This document shows positions 61,020 through 64,000 of a stretch of DNA of 64,000 bases, piece by piece. This DNA is from Hetaerina americana. Taxonomy: Eukaryota > Arthropoda > Insecta > Odonata > Calopterygidae. The notes under the pieces were generated by a model. It did not search any database, was not told where the DNA came from, and saw only the letters and a program-made list of their open reading frames with translations. Location: contig JAKTNV010000003.1 in the NCBI GenBank assembly GCA_022747635.1, positions 45,044,475 through 45,108,474 of the forward strand, read 5' to 3'. The stretch's first letter is position 1, and each line of letters starts with the position of its first letter. A program made the translations under genes and the position numbers.

Positions 61020-61850
61020 CATGAATGCCGTCACTATTTATGAGGCACTCACCGTCTTGTGTATTTTCACGGGGCACCACTCAGTCGCCCCACCGCAGTG
61101 CGCCGGTGTTCGACTCGCACTTCGGTCGTGGGAAGTCGGGGTCTCGGGGTGTCAGTTTCGCCGGCTCCCTGCCTTATTTCACCGCTCTCCAGCGACAGGG
61201 CGAGAGAGTGCACGAACGGCGGGACCAGTGCCACATACTCTTTATATGAGGCGAGGAGTGAGAAATCCAAATGGGAACACACCTCTCCGAAACTATTTTC
61301 CGGATTACGTATTGCTGCACTACTTTAACATGTATGTTTCGTTACTCCTCTTCTCTGTTTCCCCCGCCCACTTGGGCATAAGTAAACCCTTAGGTGTGCC
61401 CACCTCCGCCTACCGACTGCCCCTGGACATTTCGAACCCCCTCCAACCCTGGCACGTTATCCAGTTCCCCAGGCGAAGGGAGCAGCGCTTGGCCACCTGA
61501 CCATCGACCACCAGACGTCCTCGCGCCTCCCTTCTCGATTCTCCATTCCAATGCAATCGCCAGGGGAGCCAGATTCTGAAAACAGAATTCCTTCGGACGC
61601 TACCGCCGTGGGATCCTGTGGGATACCGGGTGCCAGGGACTTCGGAGGGGAGGCAAGAGCGACGGCGGTCGATGCACTTCCGCGAATATACTTCGCACTT
61701 GCAACGTGTCGCCCCACAAAAAGATATTTAAAAGGAAAAAAAAACATTTGTGAGAACCGGACGATGGACGCGCATGTCGTGCGTGTGCGTCAGTCGAGAT
61801 TACGTGCTCGATAGCGCGGCTTCTCACATCCTGGACCCCATCCGATGAAT
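61020..61850. promoter_or_regulatory. GC/CpG-rich island, possible regulatory element
   Basis: About 830 bp of CpG-rich sequence. A 159-codon + strand frame (61021-61500) and other long frames in other registers overlap, so length alone is no evidence of coding. No domain is recognisable. Its sharp edges against AT-rich DNA suggest a CpG-island-like promoter or an unrecognised exon cluster. Confidence 0.3.
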
Positions 61851-61859
61851 TTTAAGTCC

Positions 61860-64000
61860 GCCGCGTTCTGGTTACGACACCCGAGTGACCTGATGTGAGG
61901 ACGGCATCATGCCAAAGTCAAAGTTGCCGTTCTTCTTGGGAAATGTCCCCCGCTCGCTCGCTTCATTGAGTCCGGTGGGCACGACATGCTGAAATAAGGA
62001 GTTCGGCCTGCTTTGAGCGGACCATCGTGCAAAATATATCCCAAGGAGCTGTGAGAGTGGGTGTCTAAAGTCCCAGGATGCCAATTTCTGAGGTCATTTT
62101 GTACCTTATACCCCTTAATGACGAAACGCCTTACATTACCAAAATGGTACACTATATTTGAAGAGTATGCATATTCAACTACACTCGCGATTTGAGTCTT
62201 ACCAAATTGATTCGCTAAGCCCTTTTGCGTTAAGACGAACACAAAGATCACGATTTGTCCATACTAACCTCGTCAGTTTTATTTATAAGGATTTCTTGGG
62301 AGCAAAAAATATATAATGAACCTTAAGCCGGTGATTGGTGTCGATGCAACTATTTCCGATAACCGTTCTCATCCGAAGTTCGGTACTGGTAAACTCGTGA
62401 TATTTCTCTGTCATTGGCTAAAATTTCTTCCAACATTCACAACCAACCGTTCGCACCATCTACCACCCGTGGTGTATTTTTTTTCAAATTTTACGAGTAT
62501 TTTTCCCTCAGCTTTATTTTACCGCCTTCTCATGTATTTTTGTTTTCCGTTACTTACGAATTCATAACATCCTACGATCTTGTCAATATCTTTCCTCATT
62601 TCTTTCTTGCCATCAAGTGTTTTCCTCTCGTAGGTAAATATACATGTATCCTCTTCACAATATAAAATCGAGCAAAGAATTGCTAAAAACTAAACTTTAA
62701 TATCTCAATAAAGAATTCAGCAGTCCAACGGACTGGCTCAATTAGCTGGACGCTGACAAAAAGTGCCCGTGCATCATATCGCATTGTATTCCGAAATGTA
62801 TCAACATTCATTCGGCCATAAATCCGAAGACTGGCAGACTTCCATTCTTTCCTATACAAATTTACGCCCTGATATTATTTGCATTACATCTCTCGTATTG
62901 GCCAGATAGTTGGATTTTGTGAAGGAAACTATATTTCTTCTTGGAACAGAAACTTTTGCCTCCGCAGATAGTAATGCATGTATGAGATATAAAAAGTTTT
63001 AAGCCTTCCAAAATAATTACTCTTGATATTAAAAATAATTCTAATACTCCATACCCTGTTCCAGAGGTGCATGTGGATCCCCAATCCCCAAAATGAAGGT
63101 GGTCAAAGCATCCGACTCGCACGATCCATACCGCACTAATCAGTCGAGAAAGGTGTGGACTTCAACTTTGGTTAACACACAGGATGAGCTGCATTAAAAA
63201 ATCAAATACTTGCAAAAGGCACCTCCGTCTGTCCCGAGCAGGACTTGAGGTCGATACAGATTCGGGTTGAGGTGCGGTGGACTCTGTGAAAAGGGCAAGG
63301 GGATATTTTATCTTGGAGAGTCTTTTTGAAGGACAAATTGCGATATTATTTTTTCCACGGAAGAAAGGTGAAAGTTGTTTTTTTCTGACTTCTCCAAGAT
63401 TTTCATCAGGTGATTATTTGAATTTAAATTGTTTCCGAGAAGTACCTAGGAGCTAAAGAGTACTTATGAGGCTTCAATGAGTATGATCAAGTAGAATTTA
63501 GGAGGACTTCGTAGCCAAGTAAGAAGAACGCTTGGCAACAAACCGGCTTCAAATCTCGATGGTTTTCAATGGGACCACTCAGTTTAATTCGAATTGTGAT
63601 ATCCTGAGAAGAATGACCTTCTGAAAACCACAGGGGAAACTGACAAAGATAATGACACACATGAATGAATCCGCTAATTACGCACGCCTTGGTGTTTATG
63701 CCGTGAGTTGGGCTCTGCCTTAAGCCTATCAAAACAAAACGTTGTGTTAAAACGACAATATATTACATATTACAACATATATAAAAATTATACATATATA
63801 ACAAAAAAAATATTTGTTTAGAGCACGGGTGCGAAACTTCAATTAAATATCCACTTTTAAAAATATTAGATTCATATTTCTATGCTACTTAAATTTTGCC
63901 AAAAATACTATTGACTTTCACGCTCTTTGTCACAAATGTCAAGCAAATAATTTTAATTAATATCCTGGCAAAAGGAATCGATTAAATTAATTGAAGTAAT
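61860..64000. other. No gene recognised
   Basis: Mixed composition to about 62100, then AT-rich. TA-rich low complexity at 63755-63800. Confidence 0.4.

Noticed and set aside
61021..61500. 159-codon + strand frame
   Set aside because: Low stop-codon density of GC-rich DNA explains it. No recognisable motif; kept only as an island.
61911..61930. Direct-repeat nuclear-receptor-like site (CCAAAGTCAAAGTTG)
   Set aside because: One short motif match in 64 kb is expected by chance and no other site supports it.
1..64000. CRISPR array, phage or bacterial gene cluster
   Set aside because: No regularly spaced repeats and no dense operon-like coding. Composition and transposon types are eukaryotic.

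Overview
This window reads as non-coding DNA from a large, repeat-rich eukaryotic genome, most likely an arthropod and probably an insect. Four things point that way: mariner-family DNA transposon remains, a Penelope-like element with a GIY-YIG endonuclease, LINE relics (an RTE/CFDP2-like one and a CR1/Jockey-type one with a hexanucleotide tail), and several tRNA-derived SINE-like units. There are also long (TA)n tracts. I found no bacterial-style operon, no rRNA, no intact tRNA gene, no CRISPR array and no host protein-coding exon I would defend. The species cannot be named from sequence alone. The window could be intergenic or lie inside a very long intron.

Layout. 1-19.9 kb is mostly AT-rich unique-looking DNA. 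It is broken by GC/CpG-rich, purine-skewed patches (about 2.3-2.8, 3.4-3.7, 10.1-10.6, 13.0-13.8 and 15.4-15.8 kb), an RT relic at 4.0 kb, and one well-bounded SINE with a 12-bp target-site duplication (TSD) at 12.6-12.9 kb. 20.0-23.6 kb is a transposon cluster on the minus strand. It holds a degraded RTE-type LINE (endonuclease, linker, part of RT), interrupted by a 115-bp hairpin insertion. Next to it is a 5'-truncated Penelope-like element whose GIY-YIG domain is still open for 221 residues, followed by a 54-bp perfect palindrome. 27.1-27.3 kb is a second, diverged copy of only the 5' end of the same LINE. 30-37 kb holds (TA)n tracts, a decayed mariner at 34.3-34.8 kb and two related SINEs in inverted orientation at 35.9-36.8 kb. 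42.8 kb is a (TA)n tract inside a perfect 10-bp direct repeat, and 43.1 kb is another SINE. 46.8-49.3 kb is a second transposon cluster: the 3' end of a CR1/Jockey-like LINE, an internally deleted mariner with both terminal repeats, and an RT relic. 53-54, 56.4-56.8 and 61.0-61.9 kb are the strongest GC/CpG-rich patches. 60.3 kb carries a second hairpin insertion built like the one at 20.7 kb.

Nothing here works together as a pathway. The coherent story is layered transposition. The most unusual items are the two roughly 113-115-bp TSD-flanked hairpin insertions, which share length, architecture and a spaced motif and may be a small undescribed mobile-element family. Next is the Penelope-like element bounded by a palindrome and a possible diverged TSD. 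All alignments were done by eye; no database search was run.
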